64,000 nt of DNA from positions 248,001 to 312,000 of the forward strand of contig JBAMDO010000016.1 of NCBI GenBank assembly GCA_037074765.1, in the 5' to 3' direction. This DNA is from Mansonella perstans (Eukaryota; Nematoda; Chromadorea; Rhabditida; Onchocercidae). Below the pieces are notes generated by a model, which had not been told where the DNA came from, did no database searches, and saw only the letters and a list, made by a program, of their open reading frames with translations. Positions within the stretch are counted from its first letter, which is position 1, and the number at the start of each line of letters is the position of its first letter. Below, in pieces: positions 30,001 through 41,934 of the stretch. The translations under genes and the position numbers were made by a program.

Positions 30001-33000
30001 ATTATGGTTTTATTAGAAACCCGTAACAAATATCGTGGTTTTGTCTGTTTTCTGATCTTCTTTATAACATTTAGTTTTTTTGGACTCGCTTGCTGACTGA
30101 AGTTTTTGAAGTTCATTTAGTCTAGACTAACATTTACTTTGTTTTCTAGCAACTCAATTGAATATTGGATAAAATGGAACAGCAGATAAGTAATCTGTAT
30201 GTCTAAATATTCGTATATTCATTAGAAAAAAACAAAGAATGTTTATTTGACGTTTTAGGGAGTCTTCTTTAAATTCATTTAAGCGTACGGCTGCAGCTGA
30301 TTGTTTACTAAAGCTTCCATCACTTACACTAATGGCATCAACAAGACCATACTGTGAAGGAGCAACTGCTTGCGTTGGTGATACAGTTGGAGGTGGGATA
30401 CATGTTGCTGCAACATTAAGTGCTTTCTCGTTGAATGTCTACAGTCCACATCAGGTAAATGTTATGAAATGCTGATTCCGAGACAGAAGGAATAAAATGT
30501 CTTAACATACCTTGTTTTATCTGGTTGCGCAAATGTATGTGAGTTATGTCGGTGCGCAAATGGATAGGAAAGATTCATGGTGTTGGATGCAGACCTGTCT
30601 GCTTTATTCCGCTTGCTAATTAAATTTTGATGGTTTCTAGAATGAGGATATTTATAAACCAGAAGCAAGTTCCGAGATTTTTTGGAAGTGTTTTATGGAT
30701 TTTTGTTTAGGTTATAGACTGTCGGAGTTTTCTGTCCATCAAACTGTTTTTGTATTTCAATATTAAATTTACTTTAAGATTAATACCGAGAGTTTTATAT
30801 AGCAATGTTGCCTCTAAATATATTAAAATTCAACTGAATTTTAGCGTTCTACTGCTCAAGACGCTCTTCTGTTAACACTTGATCATTTATCGATTCTAGC
30901 TTCGAGAAGTAAAAACAGTCGTTTGGAACCAGATAATAAAGTTCAGGTATGGTATTTGTCGAAAAGAGGCTTGACGTTTTTATAGGAAGGGCAAGGACAA
31001 TCAAAATTATTTGTTTTTATAGTTCGTGTTAACCGCAAATATTGGATCAGCTAATTTTAATTATGATATGCGTCGCCTTGCGGAGCTTATTTCCTTCCCA
31101 AAACCGTGGTACCGGCATACTATTGTACGCGGATTATTCTTCGGCGACAATTCTGTGAAAACTTCAACTTATGATACTGATACTTCTTTTGTGACGAGTC
31201 ACGCATCATCGAGACCATCTTCTAATAAGTTAGTTACTTCGCATCATCGAAACCACCTTCTAATAAGTTAGTTACTCTATTGTTTACTTTTCGATTTCTT
31301 CATTAGTTTAAATTAAATTGGTGAGTTATATCTGATGATTAAATCTCTTCTCTTATAATAAAATATCAACCTTGTTTACTTTTTTGTCCTTTTTTTTGCT
31401 GTTCATAAAAATTTGATTATGTATTACTTTACACTAGTTGTAGAGTACCATTAGCACAAGAGATTTCAAAAAAAAAGGAGTGGAGCGCTGTTGTAATATG
31501 TGGTATAGAATGGAAAGAACTTAATATCAATGCGCAAATGGCTAATACTATGGGGAATACGAAGTTGATTTTACGGGAAGGTGTTCTGCATGGTTTCTGT
31601 CAGGCAACACTTTGATTTAAAATATTTCGTTAGTGTCAGTAAAAAGCACATAAATCATATAATATCAATTGATACTACCAGTTATTTACTTAACAAAGGG
31701 TTGCATCAGTCTCTTTAAAAAGAGATGGATTGATATTGGTTGATTAATTAGTAGAATGATTAATCAGTAGAAATTTATATTTATGTATCTGTTAACCAAA
31801 TGAATTTTTAACTTGATTTATTTTCAAAAATCTTTTTTTTAGCTTAATTCAAAACAAGATAGAGCGATTTCCATCAACTTTGGTTTAGAATCAGCTGTGT
31901 TATCAGCCTATGGAGGTGCAATATCGGGCGAAATTGTTATTACATCTTTAAACATTGTATGCAAAAACCAGACAGCTACTTTGGTAAGTCTCTATAGAAT
32001 TTTCCTTTGATATACTGTGTTCATCAGAAATGGATCCGTAATAGTTTCGTTTATTTTTATAAAAAAAATATTCATCTCTGCTGTAATATACTTTTTTTAA
32101 ATAATTGAGATGCACTTTTTTTTCACAGCATCCGCCTCGAAATTGTGCAAAGTTGGAGTTGAAGGAAGTTCAAAGTCGAATTGAATGGATGAGTCGACCA
32201 ATATTCATTGCAAAGTGCGAAAAGCCATCAGTCACATTTTTGGATGAATGGATATCCCTTTCTGACGATGCAGGCGAGGTCTGCTAGGCCTTTTTCAGTT
32301 CAAGTTAAATTTACACTTTGGTGAAATTTAAAATTCCATTTAAATTTTGGACCAAGCAAAATATAAGTTGGGGAAGTGATATCACATAAAAAATGTTTTA
32401 GGTTCTGAAAGCATCTGTAACTGTCAACATTACTTTTACCTGGTCAGATTTACAACTAATTATAACAAAAGTGACTGTGGATGACTTCATAAAAATCGCT
32501 CGAAAATTGCGATCGTTCTTCCAGGTTCAGGAATTTTTATCGTATTAAAATTACTTAAATATTTTCAGAAAAATTTGATGATGCAAAGATAAATTGATTC
32601 TTGATAAATGGATTAAAATATATTTGAAACACATCTATTATTTTGATTACATTATTTGAAGAATGACTTTACGTCATTTAGTAAATATGTATTTAATGTA
32701 GGAGCAACTGACGAATAGCCGAATAGTATGGGGCATTAGAAGAGCTATATCAGTAGTGGATGAATCTTCTTTGAAAGTTGACGACAAAAATTTTGTAAAC
32801 TTTACCAAATACCATCACTGGCAACCAGTGCTCGATATGCTGACACATATTCAGTCACGGCAAAAACTTTTACCAATGCCGAAGATTTCTAATGGAATGA
32901 CCATTGTGGGTGGTGTATTAGAACTGTCTGGACAAAGTTTATCTTTAGCTTGCATGCATGGCGAAATGAATGCCAATAGGTAAGTCTTTTTATCGATATA

Positions 33001-35380
33001 ACATCTCATGAATTTGGAAAGTAAAATGAAATTTAAATACCTGATTCAATATTCCATTTATTTGAGGGATTTTCTACATTTGTCATTTGCATCTATTCAT
33101 TTTATTTTTATCCATCACACTGCAGATTAATAATTGTTGTAGTTGGGCGTTGTTTCATATGCGCCAACCGACAATCATATTTGAACCAGAAGCACGTTAT
33201 ATCTTTGTTACTGATAATCGAGATGTCGGTGTATCGATTGCTCAGCGGCTTAACATCAGACTCGGTGATATGGCATATCAGCGTGGCGATACTGAATGCA
33301 TGGCTGTTGTATGTCGTGTCCAGGTTAGATACCATCAATCAGTTTTTTTTTTTTCATTGATGGTAGTTTTTTTTTGAAAATAATTTGACTCCTGCTCGGG
33401 AATATTTATCATAGTTTGTTGGTGTGATTTCGATGCTATAATTCCCTTGTTTTCAATGGGAACCTTTTTTTGTATTATCTGTTTGTTAAATCGGTCTTTT
33501 ATTTATATTCCACTACGCTATTTTAATATTTAAATGGAGGATGTTACTCAATATGTTCATTTCAGCATAAATGTCAATCTTATGCTGAGGGGTGATTACT
33601 GGTTGGTAATATCTTACGTTATGATAAGCTGTTCAAATTAAGTTACAAATAAATTTATTTCGTGCGAACTAAATTAGTTATTAATATTTATAAATCTCAT
33701 TGCAGCAGAGTAGGGGAAGTATGGTACGACAAATGAGCTCAGTAGTAGCATGTCTTTATCATGTTATTGGTGATGTACTTATGCGACTGAAATACATTCC
33801 TTCTAATTTAAATCAGCCAGCTGCGCATCATTCTGTACTTCAGCTATTCCAGTAAGTTGAAACATTTGATAGCACTTGTATTTTATATTTACTGGTTTAT
33901 ATATGCTACATTTTATATAGTTGCGAAAGAATGCTAAATATTGTTTCTTGTTTTCCTTTCCTAAAAGCGATAAGAAAGGACTTATTTATGAAAATTTTGC
34001 AGATTCCCTGCACTGGATGCTGTCTTGTCGACGTTACAGAAACAAGGAATAGAAGCTGATGACGAGTTCCTCGTACCTGAGGTTTTCGTTTTATACATAT
34101 ATCTAATTCCAGATCAACCCTTGCATAAGTTTATGCATTTTTTTGCAGGTGCATAGTTCTTTCATTTGTGAATTTCATGATTCAGTGAATGTTCAGACGG
34201 ACTTTAGCGCACAAGTCAGTTTTTTACCCGAGCTGATCAACACATACATGAAAGCAAAGGTGCTTCATTTTTTAATAGTTCATTATATGCGTTTGATTTT
34301 ATTATGTTTAATACTCTTCAGTATTAAATATATATGATTATTCTACTGTTATATTACTGATTTTACCGGTGGTTTTCAATCGGTCCCAACAGAATTAAAT
34401 TAAAATATAGACTGTAGGACAGCCGCATGGTCAGTAGAAAATAAGGGACTAATTCCTAAGTAATACGTTAAAGGTTTTAACTAAAATTTATTTTCAAATC
34501 AACAGAATTTATTATTTTTGAACATGGTGCTTCCTTTTATAAATAAAAAGATCGAAGTGTTCTCCTGCTACAGATAAAAATCGAAGTAATTTCTGATCAA
34601 ATTTGGGAGCTACTAGTCTGCTTGGTGATATTCTTCTTGTCACAGTATTCAATATTATAAGTAAATGTCAACAATTTTAAGACAGAGGAAGAAAAAGCTA
34701 TTGATGTAAATCGTGATTTCCGTCGATTCATTTGTGAAAGATGGGTAGTGGACCCGAAAATTCGCTTCATTGATCGTTTTAAGTGGAATCCTCCTGTCAT
34801 TGATGAAATCTTGCGTAAACTGCAGGTGATTTTAATGGTCTATGTTATTTAACATTCAAAACGTAATTTTTCACTGAATTGAAAAATGCTGAAGAATAGA
34901 ATCAAGAAACTGTAAGATAATAGCACTGTTTTTGCCGGATTTGTTATGCAATTAGCTTTGACTCAGACAAGAATCTTTTTCCTCAACAACTGAAATTATT
35001 GGCTGTAGTCATGTGATTGCTATATAGATAAGTGATACAAAGACATAATTAAATGGACGATTCAATTAGCATACATTGCTGTGAGAGTCGAATATGTATG
35101 TAAGTGTGTAAATGGAGCCGATTCTTTAGAGGAAACTTAGACTAATTTGATGGAAAAAACTATAATTCTTTAACGTGCACACAACAAATTTACAAATTTA
35201 TTTACCATAATTCTACTCATACCTTTAAATTTTGACACTTTTCAGATATTTGATCATCGAACAACGATTCCGAAAGCATTACAGCGTGGACTTCTTGATC
35301 CATGTGATGCTTTTTTAGCTCAAACTGAATTGCTGATTTTGTTGATTGCTAACAAGTCATCTAAAAAAACACTTTTTTAA
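9021..35380 (+). CDS. lpd-3: Bridge-like lipid transfer protein 1 (LPD-3 / BLTP1 / KIAA1109 / Tweek family)
   Basis: This giant rod-like protein is anchored in the ER and carries phospholipid along a hydrophobic groove to contact sites. In C. elegans, LPD-3 is needed for fat storage and cold tolerance. Exon 1 (9021-9137) opens with ATG. Exon 2 (9301-9463) codes a single membrane anchor around GSLLLFIIWIVFITYYMS. Further exons include 10045-10189 (FLSGKIMFRDFRCMSQNY, the family's N-terminal signature), 10274-10431, 10606-10749, 11139-11366, 11724-11892 (SYGPWADAQR), 12045-12195, 12327-12566, 12757-12896, 13103-13352, 13557-13724 and 13923-14015. Late landmarks are ANIGSANFNYDMRRLAEL (about 31030-31080), SWALFHMRQP (about 33140) and the C-terminal DHRTTIPKALQRGLLDP in the last exon 35246-35380. 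The order of landmarks follows human BLTP1 from end to end, so the gene seems complete; the family is usually about 4,000-5,000 residues. Not every exon border was fixed. Two odd splice regions are reported separately. Confidence 0.95.
27527..27553. repeat. (TA)n microsatellite at an lpd-3 exon/intron border
   Basis: A run of alternating AT follows directly after an lpd-3 exon that ends near the segment coding RQRKKLMEPKK. It is intronic. Confidence 0.85.
28960..29090. repeat. Threefold 26-bp direct repeat with G-rich spacer in an lpd-3 intron
   Basis: Three copies of AACCGAACTGAATTGCACAA followed by TTTTAG, each with one to three substitutions, lie at about 28960-28986, 29031-29057 and 29065-29090. 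The first spacer is strikingly G-rich on the + strand (GGGGGG and GAGAGGGGAGGG) for this AT-rich locus. The host intron covers roughly 28800-29615. The repeat may be a fragment of a dispersed element, but no transposase or terminal repeat was seen. Confidence 0.75.
31202..31276 (+). repeat. 38-bp tandem duplication carrying an exon end and its 5' splice site
   Basis: The sequence from 31202 (CGCATCATCGAGACCATCTT onward) is repeated from 31240 with two substitutions. Each copy ends in TAATAAGTTAGTTACT, so the donor GTTAGT exists twice, at 31229 and 31267. Only the first donor (exon ending 31228 in AAT AA) keeps frame with the next lpd-3 exon, which starts A GTA CCA TTA near 31443. Use of the second would shift the frame. 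Confidence 0.85.
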
Positions 35381-36369
35381 GGATTCTTTTTGAAGATTTT
35401 TGGGCAGAATGATACTTGTAGGCTTCAATTTATTGTAATTAGATAACTGGAAAAAATTTTTAAAAAGATGTTAAATTACTTCTGAACTACTTCTGCATAG
35501 TCTGCATATATATATATATAGTGTACATATAATGCATGTACATATAATGCATATAATTTCGTACCTTATGTCAGATTTTCTTCCGTTAACTTTTTTTTAG
35601 TTCTTAAAATAGTCATTTTAAAAGGCATTTTATTGAGATTTATACCTTCTTTCCTGTTGAAAAAAGTGGTTCAATAGAACCACGAAAAACATCTTAATTA
35701 TCGGGTGTATTAATTTGAACATTTAACTTTTAAAATTTGAACATTTGATTTTTTTAAAAAGTTTTTGATATTATCGGAACTCTGGAACGTTTATGTTGTT
35801 ACGTGTTTAGTGTACAGCTTGCTTTAAAAAAATCTGTGTAGTATTGACTAGTTAATCCTGATATCTTTGTCTGCAAATTCGAAAAGCAAATCCACTACAA
35901 GTTTGCAAGTTACTATTTTGTTTCTTGCAGTATAGTCATTTCGTATTTTATTTACATTTCACAACGATTAATTTGTTAAAATTTATATGTACTCAAAGTT
36001 CTTTCTCACTCTATTTATTCATATACGTGTTTGCTTTTTGAATTTGCAGATATTGCTGTTTTGACAGTAGATTTGCTGTTTTGACTGTGTTTCTATGCTT
36101 TATAATTTGTATGAAATTGAATTCTCATAATTCGAAATATCTAAGTAGGAGAAAATTCATTTCTATAAATTCGTCCACTGTGCATATTAAGAATTGATTT
36201 TGTTACTGTGATCCTTCTACAAAACGATTATATTTTACATATCAGAAGTAAGCATCTATAAAAGTAGTAGTTGTTGGAATAGTTGTACGCGCAATTTATG
36301 CAAAAAGTTAATTTTTTTAGTAATAAAATTGCAAGCCACATTTGCTTTCAGAAGCGATTTATTTGCTAT
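35381..36369. other. Convergent intergenic region between lpd-3 and the FOP-like gene
   Basis: This is AT-rich sequence with a short TA run at about 35507-35521 and a duplicated ACATATAATGCAT-like stretch at 35524-35550. No exon was supported. A reverse-strand AATAAA (TTTATT on +, 36358-36363) lies just after the stop of the minus-strand gene and is a good candidate for its poly(A) signal. Confidence 0.6.
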
Positions 36370-38825
36370 TCAAAATGAAATACTGGCACCACTGTCGTTA
36401 TCGGACTGCAATAAATTGTCGAGAATGATTTCTTCTATAATATCTTCATCTGAAATGCATGCTTCAAAATTTTAAGAATTACCGGAAAGAATAGAGTGCT
36501 ATGCTGAACAATAAGAATTAAAATTAGCGCAAGCAGTGGAATGCTGTACTAACAATAATGAAATATTTTAGAAATTTTGTAAACTATTGAAGGAATTGAA
36601 ATGTAGCCATCAGCTTACTTTGAATAGTTCCTGGATGGGTTAGAATTAGGAAATTTACCTGATCCACTTTTGTTAGTTGATGGTGAATGTAGTACGGTGT
36701 CTAGCAGATGTGAAAATGGTACTGTTCCAGTTCGATTTGTTGGATTATTCAGTGATGGTATTGAGGGTAGTTTTGTTGATTGCACTGGTTCATTTGATGT
36801 TAGTTTAATCGGAGGAAGTTTTCTGGGATAGGATGATTTAATAGATTTGCTAGATTGTTGATCGTTGAAGGTGGTTGAGATCGTAGCTGAAGATGTGTTT
36901 GTAGTTTGTCGTTGTTGTTGTTCAAAAATTGTTGGTGAACTTGAATCTGAATTGTTTTCTTTCTCGTATTTTCCTTCTTTATCATCATTATTTAACTTTT
37001 CGAGTGTTCGATCATTGTATGTTTTTTTTCCATTTCTTCCGCTTCCGATGCTATTAGTTAAACAGAAAAAAAAAAGGAAAATTTCTTGAAGTGCTTGAAA
37101 TTTAAAAAATTAGGAATTAACAATTAAAAATTTGAAGAATTAAAGGCTTTAGAAAATAATTTGTAATTTAATTATAATTTAATTGTAATTTAATGATTTA
37201 ATTTTTGAAATAATTGTGATTTAATAATTATTCAAGAAAATTAAAGAAAATGATATTTCAAATGGCCGGGTCTAGAACTCGCACTTCATCAGCGTTACTA
37301 ATAAGGACTGATTAAAAACAGCTGTTAATGTGTCAAGACGCTGATTACGACCTACCAAAATTTTTTAGGTATTAAATTTGCAGAAATCTTTTAAAATTCC
37401 TAAGAATTCGACGTAATTCTTGAGAATCAATGATTGTTTGTTATTGGGATAAATCATTTATTTATCCTATCCAAGGTGACATGCCGTGTATTTGCCCATT
37501 AATAAAAAACGCATTGCATTTCAAATATAGATATTTGGTTGAACAAGTGATTTATTTATGTGAAGTGGATATAAAAGGACCATTGAGATGCTAAAAGAAA
37601 GTGTGCCGAATTAAACTTTTTCTGCATTAATAACAACAAAAGTACCTCATATTCAAAGTCCTACTGTTACCATTCAATATTTCGCTATCCAAAGTGAAAT
37701 ATTTTAAAGTTCTATCCGATTCAGGATTTACTGTTTGTTGTCTTTTAATAACTTTTACACCGCCCTTTCTGTTATCATTTTCCCCAAGAGATGAGACAAA
37801 ATTCGAGTTGATATTATTCATTTCGTTGCTTTCGATTTCAGTAGAATGTGTAGCTTTCATGTTTTGTTCAGTTCCAGTTAAGATTAGATTAGATAAACTG
37901 ATGTCATCTCCGATAAACTGGAAACAGAAATGTGCAGTATCATGCTTTTGCAATTCTTCCAGAGCGATAATTTTCTAAAATTTGAGAGGAAATATTCGAA
38001 CGTCCGGTTAAATTTAACAATCTTTAAAAAAGAAAAATTTAATTGGCAGAACATTTTTTAAATACCAGAAATAGTTTTGTTACCTGATGTATTTCTTTCT
38101 CAAAGACTGCTGCTGTCGCTAGAAATCGATTTTGTCGTAGAAAATGATAAATCATAGAAAAGCCAAATATTTGATCCGATTTACTTTCGTCTGCTTCCTC
38201 CTCTCGTTCATTATCCTCGTTATTTTCAATTGCAAGAAATACAGCACACCGTAATTCTGCCTGTATTTTGAAAAAAATTTACCAATTTTTCTTTCTAGCA
38301 ACTTTTTGAAGTTGTGAATCACTAATTGGACAAATGAATATTCCCACTTAATTAAAGCTTCCTTAATTCATTTTTGAGTACATTATGCCAAAAATAATAC
38401 AAACAAAAATTTCAAAAGCTTTAATTTATTTTACATTTCATTTAACCTTATTAAGTCTTTTGGAAATGATAGATGGATTTAGCTTTAACTAAGGGATAAT
38501 TTTTGCATAAATGAATTCTTACTGTTACAATAAGCAATGTTAACCGATCTAGTGGCACTTTTTCAAGGCATAACTTTAGAAATTTTTTGTATTTTATTCA
38601 GTTTAACTAAACTTAAACTTTCAATTTAATTAGTTTCATGAATGGACCTTAAATCTCTAATTAAGATAATGATTTGTTGTTGATTACTAATTAAGCCCAA
38701 ATGAACCAATAAGGTTATCATACCTTAAAAAAGTAAAAATAATATACCTGTATTCTATCAAGCGTACCATTGCGACGTAATTTGTCAGTAATAGCCTGTT
38801 TCATTTGGAGAACATTGCAATCCAT
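36370..38825 (-). CDS. CEP43: LisH-containing protein of the FOP/CEP43 (FGFR1OP) family
   Basis: FOP-family proteins sit at centrioles and basal bodies, where their N-terminal LisH region forms dimers and helps anchor microtubules and start cilia. Five exons join in frame on the minus strand: 38825-38748, 38260-38084, 37974-37646, 37050-36659 and 36449-36370, giving 351 residues. An in-frame TGA lies directly before the ATG. Residues 18-38 (RRNGTLDRIQ, then AELRCAVFLAIE across the first splice) closely match the FOP N-terminal dimerisation segment, and FSMIYHFLRQNRFLATAAVF (about 60-79) is a LisH motif. After residue about 85 the chain is Ser/Asn/Lys-rich and looks disordered, ending in an acidic tail (DEDIIEEIILDNLLQSDNDS). 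The length is close to human FOP, about 400. The family call rests on the first 85 residues; the tail shows no recognised domain. The neighbour lpd-3 is convergent. Confidence 0.8.
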
Positions 38826-41800
38826 TCATTCATACAACAAACAACTTATTTCCATGGTGACAGATGTTGGACTAGGGTGTACAACACATGTGATAACTTA
38901 CATCAATAATAATGCGCTCACTTATTTACGTTTGAAAATTTTTTTTAGTCGAAATAAACTGAGTAAAATTATCAAAACTTTCTCCAGTGTTCCGGAAAAA
39001 CTTCATTATTGTTTCAGTATACCAATAAGCTTAGTCAATGTGGAATTTTATTCAGTGATCTCCTCACAATTTCATTTTTCTGAAATATTAAATGGAAACC
39101 GAATATTCATTTACAGTTTTCCTTTGGCGATACTTGAACTGAACACTGTATAAACACTTAGGAACAACCATAGTACTGAGTTCGACTAATTCGATATCTG
39201 CGTATGAATTCGACCCTTTTTTTAGTGCTCTCGATTCATGGCACCAAACAATTCTCGTGAATGTCGGGAAAACCGGAAAATATGTCCAAGCAATTAAACT
39301 GTTTTCCAAATGAAGTGAATTCAAAAAGAATGAAATACGAAAAGATTTTTGCTATAAAAGTTATTTAGAATATTTCCAGAAGAATGATTCATTGCTCAAA
39401 ATTAAACGAACTAGATTCATTCTATTCAATCTATTCAAAATTACTAACTAATTGCTCTTCTGTTTCATATATTTAATAATTTTACAATTAAATTTCTATC
39501 AATTATTCTTTGTTGAAAATTTGTCTTATAACAAGACAAGGTCAATAAATCAACCTTCTTCAATCACACTTATTCGTCTGCGCCAATAAACCAGACGAAA
39601 AAGAAACTTTGAGAACAATTTAATCTAGCAATTCTTTTTACTGTTGGCTTACTTTTACCTAAAAAGAAGAAGTAGCACAGCAATTAGAAAATGAATTCAA
39701 TGGAGTTACTGAATTAATTTAAGAGGAATTGGTCAAATTTATAACATAATGGATCGCTATTCTCATGTAAATTATCCTTCAACGGACAAAAGACAATAAC
39801 AAATATCCAACAAACAAGTTAAGAAGTTTTTTAGAAAATTTAAAAAAAATAAAGCTTTTGCACTACGTTTCCCAAATTATTCCTTTTTCCAAGTTTCATT
39901 TTTCTTCAGCAATTAGAAGCATTGAAAAAACAGAAATAATTTTATAGAAATGTTTTGGAATCAAAAGTGATCAATCATCATTTAATTCTTATCCTTCGCT
40001 AATTAAATTGTCGTAAACCAATTTATCATAATGTTATGAAACAGTTCCACTACATTCACAGGACTTACTTCACTCACTCCATAAACAAGTATTATGCTTA
40101 GATTCCATTCAATGCAGTACTACTATCTACACCATTGATTCTCTTAAATTATAATCTCTATCAAATTTCCACTAAATCTTTCTTAGGAGGACAACGAAGA
40201 AGAATAATCCACTGATCGATCCTATCCACAATATTCTCTAATGATTGTCTTATAATGAAGAATAAATCTTTCATCAATTAATCAATAAAAACTTTATTAC
40301 AACTATTTCTCTGTATTATTGTCAAAAAATTTAAATAATAGGCCTCATACACTGGCAGTTTTGTTAGTTGATTCTAAAGTGCCTATGTATAATTGGGAAG
40401 CATTTTTTTTCGATGATTCTTTTTTTGGGCACATATTGTTGACATAATTATTCTTTTGTCAGTTGTTGATTTAATGGGGTTAAATCCATTCTTTTCTTGA
40501 CTTGATCGAGAAATTTCTTCAGTTTACAGATCAGTTTACAAATCAGATCAATAAATATCTCGGCTCTTGACGTTAATATATATATCATGAATGATATATA
40601 CATCAGAGAAATATTTTGAATAAAGTAATTTTTATACTAAAAATTTCCATATACGGATTTACATCAGTTGTTCCGTAACATTTCAATATCATAAAAATTA
40701 TATTTACTATACTGACATATTTCTATTGCGACTGAACGGTAGTATGATAAATGAAATCAATTTGAAGCATCATTAACATTTAGCTTGATAGGAACAAGTA
40801 AGCAGAGAACATTTACTACAGAGCAGAAATAGAAATGATCTGTTCTACAAATATGATGATCATTTAAGTGTTTAGATTGATTTGCAACGAATATTGCCAT
40901 TGGTAATGATTAATGCTAAAATTAAAATTTGTCCTTGTAAAGAAAATTTAGAAATTGTTGAAATTACACTCTTTGCTATGTTCATTAATTATTATTTCAG
41001 TCTCCTCTTATTGCAGTTAATCAACCAAATAAAATTTAAAACAGAAAAGGAAAATAAGAATCAATGACTGTTATCCTTTAAAATGAAATAACAAAAGCCT
41101 CTCACATAAAGACAAACGATCAAGGATCAAGCAAAAGTAAGAATGTCAACTCACATTATTTCAAATACTCATTCCACATTTAACTTAGTTTAATGAAAAA
41201 GTAAAGAAGAGTTACAGCATTAACAGGATAAAAACGAAAAATTAACTATAATAATAAATTATTACTTTTTCAGTAATTTTCATAATTGTATTTCAAGTTC
41301 TAATAATTGTATAATTATGCACAAACTAATTTAAAAATCAAGTAACAGTACAATAAATGATCTAGTTGATTAACATCGGTTAAGCATTAATTAAATTCTG
41401 TGATAATAATGTTATCGCCGGCATGTCTGGAAAAGTTCGATTTTTTCCAATATTGAACCTGTCAGTCTATTCGCCAACAAGTAGGACGAACGGATGTTGT
41501 TCTTCAATAAAATATTTTCCAACAGTAAACGATAATTGTGTCCAAAAATATTCTTATGAATAGCAAAATTGATGAGGAAAGAATTAATTAACAAATTAAT
41601 AGTTTTAAGGATGGCAAAATTAATTTGATTAATGGAAAATTAATAGTATACAATTCTGAAAAGTGTCCTGGAAATTAATAGCATATAATCATATCTCTAT
41701 CTATATGTCTTCTAGCCTAGATAATGTCTTTATTTCTTTTTATCTTAACATTAGAACTTCTTTGGCCACTTGATACTGCATTGATCACTTGGCCATAACA

Positions 41801-41934
41801 ACAACGCAAATAAATGTTCTTTCTCCTTTTTTCTAGTCAATCATTTTACTATATGTTGAATGAGCAGGAAATTCAGTCATTGAGGAACTGATGATAGTGA
41901 CTGTCATCTAAGAACAGAAGTAACAGCTAAATGT
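38826..41934. other. 3.1-kb gene-free interval
   Basis: Both flanking genes lie on the minus strand, so this interval holds the upstream region of the FOP-like gene (right of 38825) and the 3' UTR of the TauE gene (left of 41935). Reading both strands gave only short open frames without splice logic, recognisable domains or compositional contrast. A short TA-rich run is at about 40579-40592. No transposon ends, tRNA or long repeat were seen. Confidence 0.6.

Noticed and set aside
38770..39153. 127-codon open frame on the + strand
   Set aside because: It runs antisense to the first exon of the FOP-like gene, has no domain or splice context, and its composition (Ser, Ile, Phe, Asn rich) is what random AT-rich DNA gives.
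38826..41934. Search for Wolbachia-derived or transposon-derived DNA in the largest gene-free interval
   Set aside because: No bacterial-like open frames, transposase motifs, long terminal repeats or inverted ends were found on reading; the base composition does not depart from the flanks.
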